A program made the position numbers and the translations under genes. A model generated the notes under the pieces. That model saw only the letters and a list, made by a program, of their open reading frames with translations. It was not told the DNA's origin and made no database searches. Positions 11,138 through 23,717 of a DNA stretch of 64,000 bases are shown here, in pieces (the first letter of the stretch is position 1; each line of letters begins with the position of its first letter). The stretch lies in the NCBI RefSeq assembly GCF_963678635.1, contig NW_026971079.1:62001-126000 (forward strand), given 5' to 3'. The DNA is from Symsagittifera roscoffensis (lineage: Eukaryota; Xenacoelomorpha; Acoela; Convolutidae).

Positions 11138-12753
11138 TCACTCGGTTGACTTCGAGAGCTTGGTGATGAATGTTTCGAGAGATCTATTCAGAGGCTCAAA
11201 CATCGAAGCATACATCGTTGTGTCCTGCGAGAACGCAGTCAGATCTGGCACTGATCTGACTTGAGATACAGTGGGCAATCTTGTCTCCGGGGTGACTCCC
11301 CCCTCCGGCGGGACCGGGTTTGTCCAACCTGGCCTTGATGGCGCTGCCCTGGGCCGCTCCCTGTGCTTAGATTCGTAATTCTTTCTCAAACTTTGCTGGG
11401 CCCCGGCATAGCTGCATGCTCTATCTCCATCATTTGCCTGGCGTGAGCGCTCCCTTGGGGCGGAACGCTCCTCCCGAATGCTCCCTTTTAAGATCTCGTC
11501 AAGCTTCCGCATCATCAGGTCAGATTTGGCATCTAACCTTTTCTCCAGGCTAGTCATCGTATGAGCAAAGGTATTGTCGTGATCGTTCAATAATCGCTCG
11601 ATCTCTCTTGTCATCCTAACCTCTCTTCCCTCTGACTCCTTGTTTGCCTGGGCCAAACTCTCCGCCAGGCTTTGATCGGTGTTGCAAACCAATTGAGCCT
11701 GATCGATTCTCGCCTGCGACTTCACGTGTGTCAGTTCATCTCGCAATTTCTTTTGACCCTGGTGAGCTCTCTCCTCGACTCGATCTATTCTCTTAGTCAT
11801 GTCCCGTCGCAGTTCTTCCAGGCCTGTCATTACGCCAGCAAACATATCACTTATATTGCCAGCCGCCCCCGATGCCGGGGTTAGACCCAGAGAAGATGAG
11901 GTCAACTGCGGTTGCAGCCTGATACTCGATGACGCACCGCCCTTTTGCTTGCCCATCGACATCATCAACCTGCTGAACGTCGAGGATACTCCCACTGTTA
12001 TCCCATCAGACATGGGCCTGGTCGGCGAGTTGGACACGCCTTCCTGCTCATGTCGTTCCTTGGGCACGGCGTGAAGTCCACATCCGGATGGATTATCTCT
12101 GGATGGTCATACCTGGAAGATAGACCTTCAGTTTGTAGTGACGCCATGCGCTCATCATACAAAGACTTCCAGCTTTTCTTGGCCTTCGAACCCGGTTGTT
12201 CTTCACTCGGGCTTATACTCGACATCATCGCATTCTTGCTCTGCTTGACCAGAGATTATTGTTCCTTTCTCCACTTATGAGTCTTAGTCTCTGATTTGGA
12301 CATTCCCCTGAACAGCACTTCTTCTCGCGGTTCGACCTCGGAATGCTCCGAGGCCTCTTCCGTCCTTTCGACTTCCTCCCGTTCGAGGTCCTCAACTGGC
12401 TCAAAGTCGGGTCGGAGGGGCGTTTGTTCCCCTTCGTAGAAGGGGTCCACAACCCCCTTAGCTCGCCGGTCCGACCTCGGCATTTCGCCCTGATAACGAT
12501 CGAGGTTCTTCTCGCTTCTTAGTTTCATTCCGCTCACTGAAAGATCAGCTTGACCTTTAGTTGATTCATTGTCAGCAAAAACGTCGGAAGCGCTGCTAAA
12601 CGAAGATTGGCTACGCCTAGTTTTAAACTTTCGCGTGCTTCCCTTGCTCAGCCTGGGAATCTTAGTAGGCAATCCTAACGAGTCTCTACGTTGCATATTT
12701 TGTAATAAATAGTAATTTTCGTACAAATTAATGGCAATGCACACGTACCGCAA
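11138..12753 (-). pseudogene. gag: Gag N-terminal region with coiled coil
   Basis: It begins near 12,687 (MQRRDSLGLPTKIPRL). The frame 12,256-12,753 is Ser/Glu-rich and ends at an in-frame stop, then resumes in the same frame (11,998-12,228, MMSSISPSEEQPGSK). A shift follows into 11,138-12,067, which carries a long heptad-rich coiled coil between about 11,500 and 11,850. A truncated second copy of its N-terminus lies at 17,395-17,633. Probably the assembly region of gag. Confidence 0.6.
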
Positions 12754-14392
12754 GTAAGTTCAAATTAATTTACTTAACGCTGCCTATTCGGCTTCTTCAA
12801 TATCAAAAATGTTCCTTAGATTTCTTGGTGATGATTTTAGTGACTCAGCTAAGGTTACACACAAGGCTTGCTTAGTATTAAGATAATGCTAACTCCACCC
12901 AGTTGCCTAGCATAATAGTATCGCAAAATTTTCACAAGATATAGTCAGTACACAGAACACAATTGATAATCAGATAAGAATATCCTACAGGTGACAGCGA
13001 CCTTTCTTCAGTATCAATTTCACCGCCCCACTTGTGTCAAATTACTGCTTTGTTAAAATCAAACAATTTTTTTTTAAAGCAGTGATGATTCAGGAATAGA
13101 TAAATAAAACTTATTCTTAAAGAAAAAGACTTCCCTCAATCGGAACACTCCAAAAGAACGAAGCCCAGGACACTGACTCTCAAGTGAGTGTGTATTTGCG
13201 TAATACACTCACCGAGGCGTTCTTTTAGGTATCCTGCGATCGCCCGAGCTGTCCTACTAAGTAGCTCAAGGCAACCTGTGATCGAAAATTTCTAAAGTCT
13301 ATGAAAAAGCTCCCCCACACCCGGGACGCCCCAAGTGCACGAGAGCAGGGAACAACTTTTCTTCTCAAGTGAGTGTGTATTTGCTTAACACACTCAACGA
13401 GGTCTTCTTTTATGTGTTCCCGGATTGCCCGAGCTTTCCTTTTCCTATTAAGTAGCTCAAGGCAACCACACAATCAAAATAAAAAAAAAAAAATTTGGTT
13501 CGGGTACTTCTGACAGACCCGATCTAGAATCCAAAGTTGATCACGAATCTCCAAATCAAATGGGCTCCTGTGATCCTAATATGCACACCCGTTGGTTTTT
13601 GACCTTTTATTCCGATTCTAAATGGATATTTTAGTTGCTCAAATTGCCCCAGAAGGTACCCCTAAATTTTCAATAAGGAGGGTTGTTAAGAGGCTCAAGT
13701 CACTCCGGAGGGTTACTTCGGAGGGTTGCTAAGAGACTTAGTTTACCTCGGAGGGTTGTAAGGGAGGGTTTCTTAATCACCCAAGTTACTTCGGAGGGTC
13801 CCCTTAAGCTCACTAAGGAGGTTCAATAGGAGGCTTAATACGCTCAGGAGGGTTACCTCCGAGGGTTCCTTCAAAATTTCAAAATTTTCGTATCTCACTT
13901 TGAAGGTTCTCCTACTAGTCTCAGAAAGTGTCAAAACAAGCTAAATTCTCTGTGGGGGGTTGTTTTAACTTCTTCGGAGGGTCTCGAGGAAAATTTCCAC
14001 TAAGGACGGTTGTTAAGAATCTTAGCTGACTGCCGAGGGTTACTTCGTAGGGTTCCCCAAAAATCAAGAAAACGGGTTATTCTACCGCGGTCTAACTGAC
14101 TTATGGGGTCTAACTGCCTTAAAACCAGGTTGGCTGACACGGTCAACCTTCCCAGTAGGATAAAAAGGTGATCTCGTAAAATTTTCTGCCGCTCGGAGGG
14201 TTCCCTAAAATTTGGACCCTCCGAACCCACAAGTTCTAAAAACATTTTCTTTTCCGAGATTATCAACCCAAAAACGGTTGCGGTCCAGGAAAATGGTCAA
14301 AAACCTCGAAATATGGTACCAAAATTATCCCAATCGCTTGGCTAGTCTTTGAGAAATCGCCAAAAACGCGTTCGTCAAAATGGCCTTTTTTC
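12500..14392. repeat. Segmental duplication, copy 1 (partner 17,440-19,313)
   Basis: The gag N-terminus plus leader sequence is repeated almost base for base at 17,440-19,313, including the GGAGGGTT array and ending at CGTTCGTCAAAATGGCC. In the partner the sequence then jumps to the equivalent of about 15,640, so the partner lacks about 1.25 kb (14,393-15,635). Confidence 0.9.
13660..14240. repeat. Iterated GGAGGGTT motif array, copy 1
   Basis: The octamer GGAGGGTT, often as CGGAGGGTTACTTCGGAGGG, recurs about a dozen times at irregular 15-60 bp spacing, alternating with AAGAGGCT/TTAAG-type phrases. It is too irregular for a simple satellite. Confidence 0.85.
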
Positions 14393-15639
14393 ACCACCTA
14401 TACAGGTTCTGAAAATTTTTTCCGCAATTCCTAGTGAAAGTGCCTAAAAATAATTGAAACGAGCGTAGTATCCCAGTGCGGCACCGGAACAATTCAAAAA
14501 CCGGACCAAAATTGGTTTGGAAACAAAAATTTGGCCAAAAACTATCAAATTTGGACCCTCCGATTCCTTCCTTTTCCAATCTTTAAATCGTTAGCTCTAT
14601 CTGCGGAGCTAAGCGGAGGGTTACTCAAAAAACTCTCTGGTAACCGAGCATGTTATGCTAACACACTCCTAACGAAAAAAAATTTTATTGCTCTAACTCT
14701 AAAAACTCAAAAACTCGATCCCCAAAACAGATTGACAAAATTAGGAAAATTATCAAAATATTGATCGAAAAATTTTGTTTTTTCTAACTTCTACTGAATC
14801 CTTTTTCGCGCGGTTTCTTTAGTCAGGGGAATCGAACTAATTAGTAACTCCGTGTATAAAAGCTTTTTGCAGCTTGGAAAAGCTCGGGTATCCAAAATTT
14901 TGGGGGTCTACAGTTTGGTCAAAAATCAGTAATTTTCGGCAAAATAGGGGTGTTTCTCGGTTCTAAATAGGAGATAAGTAATATATAGTGCGGACAATAT
15001 TCTATTATTAGTCGTTAATGAATATTACTATATCCTCCTTTGCACCAAAATACCCGAATTAAGACCCTTAACTTGGAAATTCGCAATCGATTGAGGGTAC
15101 AATGGGATCGCACCAATCGTGCCCCCCACCACTTAGGTTTTAATGAAATAATACCCGAACGATACTAAAATTGTGTCAATGATACCGAACAGTCATTGTG
15201 GATGTTGTCCCTGATGTCACTGTTGGGTCTGGAACACGTCGGTCAGCTTGCCACTATACCCTCCGGTCACCGGCAAAATCACCATTAACGTGCTTAAATA
15301 CTCAAATAACACTCAAGGGAGGGTACCTAACCCGCCACCAAAACACTCAATCTTTCTATCAGAAATGATATAAATCAATCTGAAACAACAACAAATAGGA
15401 AGGTCAGATCACATCTCGTCCGGAAACAACATATAAACTGTCACTTTATGTTTTTTTTTGTTTTTGGTCTTTTTTGGATTTTTTACTGTTTTTTGCACTT
15501 TTTTCTTTTCAGATAATTATTTTTTTGGCTTTTTCTTGTTTATACACTTTTTTTGTTTGGTTTTACGCTTTCTCTTTAATTATTTTTGGTCCCGGGACCT
15601 TGGGATAAGCGGGCTCATGACTTCCCACCTAACCATCCG

Positions 15640-16620
15640 GCCCCCGGAATTTTCGGTGTTAACTAGGCTAAAAAGCTAAATAGTACTAGGAGGAGGGTAC
15701 GCACCTTCCCCCTAGTACAACAAAGGTTACTAAGGCCTATAACTTGGGCTGAAACGTTTGCTGATCATGATGGTCTCGTGCCTTTAACAGGTCCACCCAA
15801 AAGCGCCATAAAAACGTCTATGTAACATTCGCCTAAATACTACACATTGACGGAGCTTAGAAAAAGTACCTATTAACGACTGGCCGACGTCAGTTACCTA
15901 AATTCTAATCGTCTTTCCTCGTCTCGACCTAGCCAGTTGATTTTCTGGTCTGTCTAGGGCTAAGTAAAAAGTTACTATTTTTAGGCCATCAGTCAAACGA
16001 CTTTTAATCAGCTTTCGTTTACATGCGAACACAACCACATAGCTGGGTCTCGGATCCTCAGACTACGTGATTGCTACTAAAAACACGGCTCGAATATCCT
16101 ATTTTACTATGTTTTTGGTGAAAGTTCTTTAATCAATCCATTGGAGATAGATTGACCCTTTCCTCTTTCTAGCTACTCATATTCTAAAGTATCAAACAAT
16201 ACCGGTGTTAATTCAAATGTCTATGGCATCAGAGTAGCTAAAATGTCAGTTTATTATAGTCCTTCACCATATACTGTCTCTGGGGGGCCGAGCCTCCGCT
16301 TCCGTGTTTTCACTGTAATAACGTCGTTATTACTCCCAATTCGTGGCACGGGAGGGTACTGCTCTCTACTTCTTCCGTCTGTCGTCACCATTTAGATGTC
16401 TTATCGTGCGTGGTCGTCACGATTAGAGGCTTCGTTTTTTCTTACGTTCCCGTTCGACTGTTTTTCACTATTTCAGCTGTTGTTCTGTTTTTTGTCACTT
16501 TCTGGCTCAAAATGGCCGTTTTTGATTTTCTGAGAAATGTGACGTCATAAATCGAATTTTTGAAAATTAAAATTTCCGAATTTTCCAACCCTCCTTTGCA
16601 ACACTTTTTTATCACTTAGG
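15640..16620. repeat. Leader repeat preceding LINE A, copy 1
   Basis: About 1 kb starting at TTTTCGGTGTTAAC and running into LINE A. It recurs at 19,318-20,395 and, 5' truncated, at 25,755-26,565. In all three places it lies directly upstream of LINE A, so it may be the LINE's own 5' region. Confidence 0.85.
16315..16333. promoter_or_regulatory. Perfect palindrome in the leader repeat
   Basis: GTAATAACGTCGTTATTAC has 9-bp arms around one base. It is conserved at 20,017-20,035 and 26,186-26,204 in the other leader copies. It could be a protein-binding site or an RNA hairpin in the LINE 5' region. The function is unknown. Confidence 0.4.
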
Positions 16621-16639
16621 CCTCTTTTTCTAATTTCGT

Positions 16640-17390
16640 GTCGTGCCGGAAGGTTGCTCTGTGCCAATCTGGCAAACTGGCACAACCAGCAGACGAAGGA
16701 GCAACGCACCATTTCGAACGTACCGGCGAAAATTGCGGTCATTGGATTTCGTGTGGATATCGATCAGGGTTACGAAGGATATTCGATCGATGGATTTCTA
16801 TTGCGGTTTCTGCGCGGCTGAAAAATTCAAAACGTTGAAGACTAAAATTACACATATAGAAAATAAATTAACCAAACCCCGTCCGATCCAGGAACAACCC
16901 TTTATATGGGGTACCTCCAATCCGGTGCAATTCACCCAACTTATCACACAAATCCAATCAGAGGAGCGGGAGAAAGAAAGACGAAGCAAAAACCTCATAG
17001 TACCAGAGAATATTGACTGCAAAATGAACGACGTAGAACTTCATTTGTGAAATCCTAAAAATCAATATTGTACCGCCAGCGACCAAGCCCAGTACTACCA
17101 GAATAACTAGGAAAAACAAATCCCAGGTCATCAAAATAACGTTCGAAGAAATTAAAAACAATCAAGAGGTCCTTAAAAATTCCATGAAACTTCAAGAAAC
17201 TTTACCTGGGGTCTACATAAACCCAGATCTTACACAACTAGAACAACATGCACAATTCCTGCTTAGACTCGAGCTAAAAAGTAAACGGGTGGAGTTCCCA
17301 GGCAAAAAATGGAAGATCGCTAAGAATTTAGTAGTAGAGATGGAGCAATGACTAGCGAGCAAACCCCTCTCGTTAACAAGGGTCCACAAG
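16640..17390 (+). mobile_element. LINE A, 5' fragment (copy 1)
   Basis: It matches the first about 700 bases of the coding part of LINE A copies 2 and 3 (the phrases QPADEG, IENKLTKPRP and PGVYINPDLTQ in successive frames). The initiating ATG of the other copies is CTG here. It is cut off near 17,390, where duplicated gag sequence begins. Confidence 0.8.
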
Positions 17391-17394
17391 CACC

Positions 17395-17640
17395 TCGCTC
17401 GCCGAGCCGACCTCGGCACTTCGCCCTTGATTACCATCGAGGTTCTTCTCGCTTCTTAGTTTCATTCCGCTCACTGAAAGATCAGCTTGACCTTTAGTTG
17501 ATTCATTGTCAGCAAAAACGTCGGAAGCGCTGCTAAACAAAGATTGGCTACGCCTAGTTTTAAACTTAAGCGTGCTTCCCTTGCTCAGCCTGGGAATCTT
17601 AGTAGTCAGTCCTAACGCGTCTCTACGCTGCATATTTTGT
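17395..17640 (-). pseudogene. gag: Truncated second copy of gag N-terminus
   Basis: Minus-strand frame 17,373-17,633 starts MQRRDALGLTTKIPRL and matches the gag N-terminus near 12,690, then ends where it is joined to a LINE A fragment at about 17,390. It is a product of the segmental duplication. Confidence 0.8.
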
Positions 17641-19313
17641 AATCAATAGTAATATTCGTACAAATTAATGGCAATGCACACGTACCGCAATTAAGTTCAA
17701 ATTAATTTACTTAACGCTGCCTACTCGACTGTTTCAATATCAAAAATGTTCCTTAGATTTCTTGGTGATGATATTAGTGACTCAGCTAAGGTTGCACACA
17801 GGGCTTGCTTAATTTTAAGATAATGCTAACTCCACCCAGTTGCCTAGTATAACAGTATCGCTAAATTTTCACAAGATATAGTCAGTACACAAAACACAAT
17901 TGATAATCAGATAAGAATATCCTACAGGTGACAGCGACCTTTCTTCAATATCAATTTCACCGCCACACTCGTGTCAATTCACTGCTTTGTTAAAATCAAA
18001 CAATTTTTTGTAAAAAGGCAGTGACGATTCAGGAATAGATAAATAAAACTTAGTCTTAAAGAAAAAGACTTCCCTCAATCGGAACACTCCAAAAGAACGA
18101 AGCACAGGACACTGCCTCTCAAGTGAGTGTGTATTTGCCTAATACACTCACCTCACCGAAGCCTTCTTTTAGGTGTCCTGCGATTGCCCGAGCTGTCCTA
18201 CTAAGTAGTTCAAGGCAATCTGTGATCGAAAAATTCTAAAGTCTATGAAAAAGCTCCCCCACACCCGGGACGCCCCAAGTGCACGAGAGCAGGGAACAAC
18301 TTTTCTTCTCAAGTGAGTGTGTATTTGCTTAATACACTCACCGAGGTCTTCTTATATGTGATCACGGATTGCCCGAGCTTTCCTATTAAGTAGCTCAAGG
18401 CAACCACACAACCAAAATAAATTTCAAAAAAAAATTTGGTTCGGGTACCTCTGACCGACCCAATCTAGAATCCAAAATTGACCACGAATCTCCGAGTCAA
18501 ATGGGCTCCTGTGATCCTAATATGCACGGCCGTTGGTAGTTCACCTTTTATTCCGATTCTAAATGGATATTTTAGTTGCTCAAATTGCCCCAGAAGGTAC
18601 ACCTAAATTTTCAATAGGGAGGGTTGTTAAGAGGCTCAAGTCACTCCGGAGGGTTACTTCGGAGGGTTGCTAAGAGACTTAGTTTACCTCGGAGGGTTAT
18701 AAGGGAGGGTTTCTTAATCACCCAAGTTACTTCGGAGGGTCCCCTTAAGCTCACTAAGGAGGTTCAATAAGAGGCTTAATACGCTCCGGAGGGTTACTTC
18801 GGAGGGTTCCTTCAAAATTTCAGAAGGGTCTCCTACTAGTCTCAGAAGGTGTCAAAACCAGCTAAATTCTCTGTGGAGGGTTGTTTTAACTTCTTCGGAG
18901 GGTCTCGTGGAAAATGTCCACCAAGGAGGGTTGTTAAGAAGCTTAGCTGACTCCGGAGGGTTACTTCGGAGGGTTCCCCAAAAACAAGAAAACGGGTTAT
19001 TCTACCGCGGTAAAGCCTCCGATTGCGGTCTAAGTGACCTAAAATCAGGTTGGCTGACACGTACAACCTTTTAGTAGGATAAAAAGGTGATCTTATAAAA
19101 TTTTCTGCCGCTCGGAGGGTTCCCTAAAATTTGGACCCTCCGAGCCAACAAATTCTAAAAAAAAAAATCTTTTCCGAGATTATCAACCCAAAAACGGTTG
19201 CAGTCCGGGATAGTGGTCCAAAACGTCAACTCATGGTACCAAAATTATCCCGGTCGGTTGGCTAGTCTTTGAGAAATCGCCAAAAACGCGTTCGTCAAAA
19301 TGGCCTTTTTTCA
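17440..19313. repeat. Segmental duplication, copy 2 (partner 12,500-14,392)
   Basis: It has the same content as copy 1 with scattered point changes, including the second GGAGGGTT array at about 18,600-19,140. No gene other than the gag remnant at its left end. Confidence 0.9.
18600..19140. repeat. Iterated GGAGGGTT motif array, copy 2
   Basis: It has the same irregular array as at 13,660-14,240, and several motif copies are better preserved here (for example around 18,650 and 18,950). Confidence 0.85.
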
Positions 19314-19317
19314 CCAA

Positions 19318-20395
19318 CCCGGAGTTTTCGGTGTTAACCAGGTTAAAAAGCTAAATAGTACCAGGCGGAGGGTACGCACCTTCCCCCTAGTACAACAAAG
19401 GTTACTAAGGCCTATAACTCGGGCATACGCCCGGAGCGGAGGATTCGTCGCTGAAACGTTTGCTGATCATGATGGTCTCGTGCCTTTAACAGGCCCAACC
19501 AAGAGCGCCATAAAAACGTCTATGTAACATTCGCCCAAATACTACACAGTGACGGAGCGTAGAAAAAGTACCTATCAACGACTGGCCGACGTCAGTTACC
19601 TAGATTCTAATCGCTTTTCACCGTCTCGACCTAGCCAGTTGATTTTCTGGTCTGTCTAGGGCTAAGTAAAAAGTTACTATTTTTAGGCCATCAGTCAAAC
19701 GACTTTTAATCAGCTTTCGTTTACATGCAAACACAACCACATAGCTGGGTCTCGGATCCTCAGACTACGTGATTGCTACTAAAAACACGGCTCGAATATC
19801 CTATTTTACTATGTTTTTGGTGACAGTTCTATAATAAATCCATTGGAGATGGATTGACCCTTTCCTCTTTCTAGCTACTCATATTCTAAAATATCAAACA
19901 CTACCGGTGTTAATTCAAATGCCTATGGCATCAGAGTAGCTGAAATGTCAGTTTATTATAGTCCTTCACCATATACTGTCTCTGGGGGGCCGAGCCTCCG
20001 CTTCCGTGTTTTCACTGTAATAACGTCGTTATTACTCCCAATTCGTGGCACGGGAGGGTACTGCTCTCTACTTCTTCCCCACTGAAGCCTCCTTTCGATC
20101 TGCCGTCTCCAATTAGCTGTCTTATCGTGCGTGGTTGTCACGATAAGAGGCTTCGTTTTTTGTTACATTCCCGTTCGACTGTTTTTCACTATTTCAACTG
20201 TTGTTCTGTTTTTTGTCACTTTCTGGCTCAAAATGGCCGTTTTTGATTTTCTGAGAAATGTGACGTCACAAATCGAATTTTTGAAAATTAAAATTTCAGA
20301 ATTTTCCAACCCTCCTTTGCAACACTTTTTTTATCACTTAGGCCTCTTTTTCTAAATTCGTGTCGTGCCGGAAGGTTGCTCTGTGCCAATCTGGC
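19318..20395. repeat. Leader repeat preceding LINE A, copy 2
   Basis: Second copy of the 15,640-16,620 sequence, joined directly to the 17,440-19,313 duplication on its left and to LINE A on its right. The palindrome is at 20,017-20,035. Confidence 0.85.
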
Positions 20396-20398
20396 AAA

Positions 20399-21059
20399 AT
20401 GGCACAACCAGCAGACGAAGGAGCAACGCACCATATCGAATGTACCGGCGAAAATTGCGTCATTGGATTCCGTGTGGATACCGACCATGGTTACGAAGGA
20501 TTTTCGACCGATGGATTTCTATCGCGGCTGAAAATTTCAGAAAGTTGGAGACTAAGATTACAAATATAGAAAATAAATTAACCAAACCCCGTCCGAACGG
20601 ATCCAGGAACAATCATTTATATGGGGTACCTCCAATCCGGAGCAATCCACCCAACGTATCACACAGATCCAATCAGAGGAGCGGGAGAAAGAAAGACGAA
20701 GCAAAAACCTCATAGTATCAGGGAACATTGACGCCAAAATGAACGACGAAGAATTTGTTTGTGAAATCCTAAAAATCACGAATGTAACGCCAGCGACCAA
20801 GCCGAGTACTACCAGAATAACTAGAAAAAACAAATCCCAGGTCATCAAAAAAACGTTCGAAGAAATTAAAAACAATCAAGGGGTCCTTAAAAATTCCATG
20901 AAACTTCAAGAAACTTTACCTGGGGTCTACATAAACCCAGATCTTACACAACTAGAACAACATGCACAATTCCTGCTTAGACTCGAGCTAAAAAGTAAAC
21001 GGGTGGAGTTCTCAGGTAAAAAATGGAAGATCGCAAAGAATTTAGTAGTAGAGATGTAG
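20399..21059 (+). pseudogene. LINE A N-terminal protein region
   Basis: It begins MAQPADEGATHHIECTGENC and runs through a predicted helical segment (KITNIENKLTKP), a Glu/Arg-rich stretch (QIQSEEREKERRSKN) and a Lys-rich stretch (TRITRKNKSQVIKK) in shifting frames. This looks like the RNA-binding or multimerisation part before the endonuclease. A TAG at 21,057 replaces the GAG codon seen in copy 3 at the same place. Confidence 0.6.
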
Positions 21060-21120
21060 CAATACCTAGCGAGCAAACCCCTCTCCTTAACGACATCGAA
21101 CATAGAAGAGGTTGAAAACA

Positions 21121-21996
21121 CTATAAAACTTAATCATGACCTCATTACAAACTCAGAAATTATCTTACTTATCGAATTTTCTTCAACAAACGAGCTGCAT
21201 ATAACGAACTTCAATACATTTAACCGCCTCGCCATTAGAAACCCCAGAGGACGACCGTCCGGTGGATTGACTATTGCATGCACGAAAAAACTCGATATCG
21301 TATCGAAAGTGCTTTACTCTAGTGACAATACTCTCTCTATAGCTTTCCAAAGTCCCCCAATTGATTTATCCTTTTGCTATTTTCCCCCAGATACCCATCT
21401 GAATACAATTATCAATTATTGAGGAACTTGACAATATCATAACAAGCATCAATTCTCATGTTTCTATAATGGCTGGAGGTTTCAATTGTAGAACTGATTC
21501 AGGGACAAGAAGCCTTTCTTTGGTTGAATACTTCTCTTGTTATAATTATCAATGCACTAATGATTTTAATGAAGCCACGTTTGAGAGCGGGATTGTAAGA
21601 AGCATCATTGATCTTATTTTCATTAATAGTCTTACACATATTCTTTCAAGCTGCGAAGTTATCCCAAGCCATATTACTAAACACCATGGAGTCAAAACGA
21701 CATTCAAAATTAAGCACCAGAGAAACATGACTGCATGCGGACCGGTAAGAAAGGTGGAACTCAACAAGCTGAAATCTCTCATAGTCCCCTTCAAAAGTCA
21801 AAATCTTGCAAAAATGCACCTCGACGAAATCTATAATAGCCTTTCCACAGCAATGCAACCGTCACAGTCAACTCGAAAGACCAGGAAATCCCCAATCTGG
21901 ATCGATAGATCATTGTATCTTATGTTAACAAAAGTGAAGGAACTATATAGATCACAGGAATGGGAACCCTACAAAATTCTGAGAAAAATTTACTAG
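21121..21996 (+). pseudogene. LINE A endonuclease (APE-type) region
   Basis: It shows SEIILLIEF (the position of the catalytic Glu strand), NPRGRPSGGLTIA, then MAGGFNCRTDSG (the usual G-D-F-N motif has Gly for Asp in this copy), IDLIFINSL and a terminal S-x-x-x-KHHGVKTT near the catalytic His. It would nick target DNA. A frameshift near 21,420 separates the halves. Confidence 0.7.
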
Positions 21997-22082
21997 AAAA
22001 CATGTGAATACAAAAAGCGCCAACTCGAGATGGACAGGGAGAAGGCCATTATTTTGGCCGCTGAAGACGACAAATCTTTAAT

Positions 22083-23717
22083 TTGGACTATCATGAAGTC
22101 AAACCACAGGCGCCGACTATATCAGCTATCCCGATGAACGAATGGGAAGACCACTTCCAGAATCTTCTCACTTGCGAAAACCCTCCTTACGATTATCAAA
22201 TTTTTCACTCTGACCATGACTACTCTCGAACATTTGTAGAAAGTGAAATTTTAAACCGGTCCATCGAACTCCAGGAAATACTCAGCTGTCTTAACAATTC
22301 TTCCAATGGGAAAGCTGCAGGGAGCGATGGTATTACCAACGAAGCCCTCAAGACGAGTTTCGGACGCATATATAAAATTATGTACCTTTTATTCAACCGA
22401 ATCTTTGAAATAGGTATCTTGCCGATAATCTTCAAAACGGCGCATTTAAAGCCGCTCTTCAAAGGAAAAGGACAAAAAAAAGACACAACTAACTATAGAG
22501 GTATCAGTTTACTAACATGCAGTTACAAGCTTTTCACAGGTGTACTTTACGACCGGATCGAAAGATGGACTGAAGTGAACCAAATACTCCCAAACTCTCA
22601 ATTCGGATTTCGAAAAGGGAGATCGACAATACAAGCCACCACCAAACTCAAAAATACGATAGAACTCTTGATTGCCTCTCATATAAGATATTACGAGTGT
22701 TTTGTAGACTTCAAAAAAGCTTTTGACACTTTTAACAGACAGAAACTGCTAGATAAACTAAAAGACTTGGTATCAAAAATAACATGATAATGGCTATCCG
22801 AGCAGTCCTGCAACCAAATATGGTACAAGGTAAAGCCGGTTCTTTTATATCAAAATTGATAGTACAGCACGACGGAGTACCCCAGGGTGACAAGCTATCA
22901 CTGCTGCTCTTCTCAATCTTCATAGCAGATCTCGAACCTATTCTTAGTAAAAAATGCCACAATATTTTCTATGCGGATGATCTCATTATCGGATCTCACA
23001 TATGTCAAGTCAAAAACCAAAGCAGTCAAGTTCAGATATGGAGGTAGTTTGAGCGCTGATGACCACTTGATCTACAAAAATATGGAAATCAAATTTATCC
23101 CGGAGTTTTGTTACATGGGTATCACTTTCAGCACCAAATTGAGTCCATCAGCTCATCTTGACAACTTAGTCAAAAAGGCGAGAACCAGCACGGGGACGCT
23201 TTGCCAGAAACTCAATCCCCAGAAGATCCCTTTTCAATCGGCGACGAGGCTCCTCAATGGCGTGGTAGTACCCAGCGGAACATATGGCCTGGACATATAT
23301 GAAATGAACGAAATAAGGAGAAATGAACATCCCCAAAAACTGGAAAACCATTTCTGGAAGGTCTGGTGCGGTGTATCACAGCATCACAGCTCGAGGAATT
23401 CGAGACACCATTTATTGGAATACGACTTCCTCAACCTACAGGGAGCGAAAGGGATTAGACGACGCATCATCACATTATTTCATTGTTCAGGACTACACTC
23501 ATGTATTTGTATTTTTGATAACTGCTTCAGAATTCAAAATACTGAATGCTGTGACTCAATTTTAGGATTCTCAGTAGGAGAAGCCTGCAGATGCAGACTC
23601 TGCGATAGTCAGCTGAGGGACAATTACCAGTTACTTCATTGCAAGAATCTATGTGGGACACCCTTCCAGAGAGTAAAAGCAGTTTTCTGGATGATTTCTG
23701 ACGCCCTCGCGTCCTAA
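22083..23717 (+). pseudogene. LINE A reverse transcriptase and C-terminal zinc finger
   Basis: RT motifs in order: AAGSDGITNEAL, LKPLFKGKGQ, FGFRKGRST, CFVDFKKAFDT (motif A), DGVPQGDKLSLLLF (motif B), IFYADDLII (motif C). The C-terminal part has HFWKVWCGVSQHHSS and then a finger-like CRLCDSQLRDNYQLLHC. Two frameshifts (near 22,785 and 22,990) break the frame. It would prime cDNA synthesis from the nicked target. Confidence 0.85.

Larger units (their letters stand above)
1..12753 (-). mobile_element. Degenerate Gypsy-like LTR retrotransposon (coding part, truncated by window edge)
   Basis: Read on the minus strand, the domain order is gag with a zinc knuckle, aspartic protease, reverse transcriptase (YVDD), RNase H, HHCC and DDE integrase, an acidic tail and then an SGNH-like frame. 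The order protease-RT-RNase H-integrase is that of Ty3/Gypsy elements. Almost every domain is interrupted by stops or frameshifts, so this copy is dead. No 3' LTR is visible because the element runs off base 1. The 5' LTR must lie somewhere in the non-coding DNA above 12.75 kb, but I could not define its ends. The SGNH frame downstream of pol may belong to the same element or to a neighbouring one. Confidence 0.85.
12754..16600. other. Long non-coding leader/LTR-like region
   Basis: No supported gene. It contains poly-A/T tracts, two short related motifs around AAGTGAGTGTGTATTTGC (13,180 and 13,370), the GGAGGGTT array (13,660-14,240), a T-rich tract at 15,450-15,580 and a perfect palindrome at 16,315. 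It separates the minus-strand gag from plus-strand LINE A and is partly duplicated at 17.4-20.4 kb and 25.76-26.57 kb. The 5' LTR of the Gypsy element is probably here, but I could not fix its ends. Confidence 0.5.

Noticed and set aside
13660-14240. GGAGGGTT array as a CRISPR-like repeat array
   Set aside because: Spacing is irregular, units are short and imperfect, spacers are not unique inserts of constant length, and the context is a eukaryotic retroelement.
15458-15679. Short plus-strand frame rich in Phe
   Set aside because: It is the translation of a T-rich low-complexity tract and has no domain.
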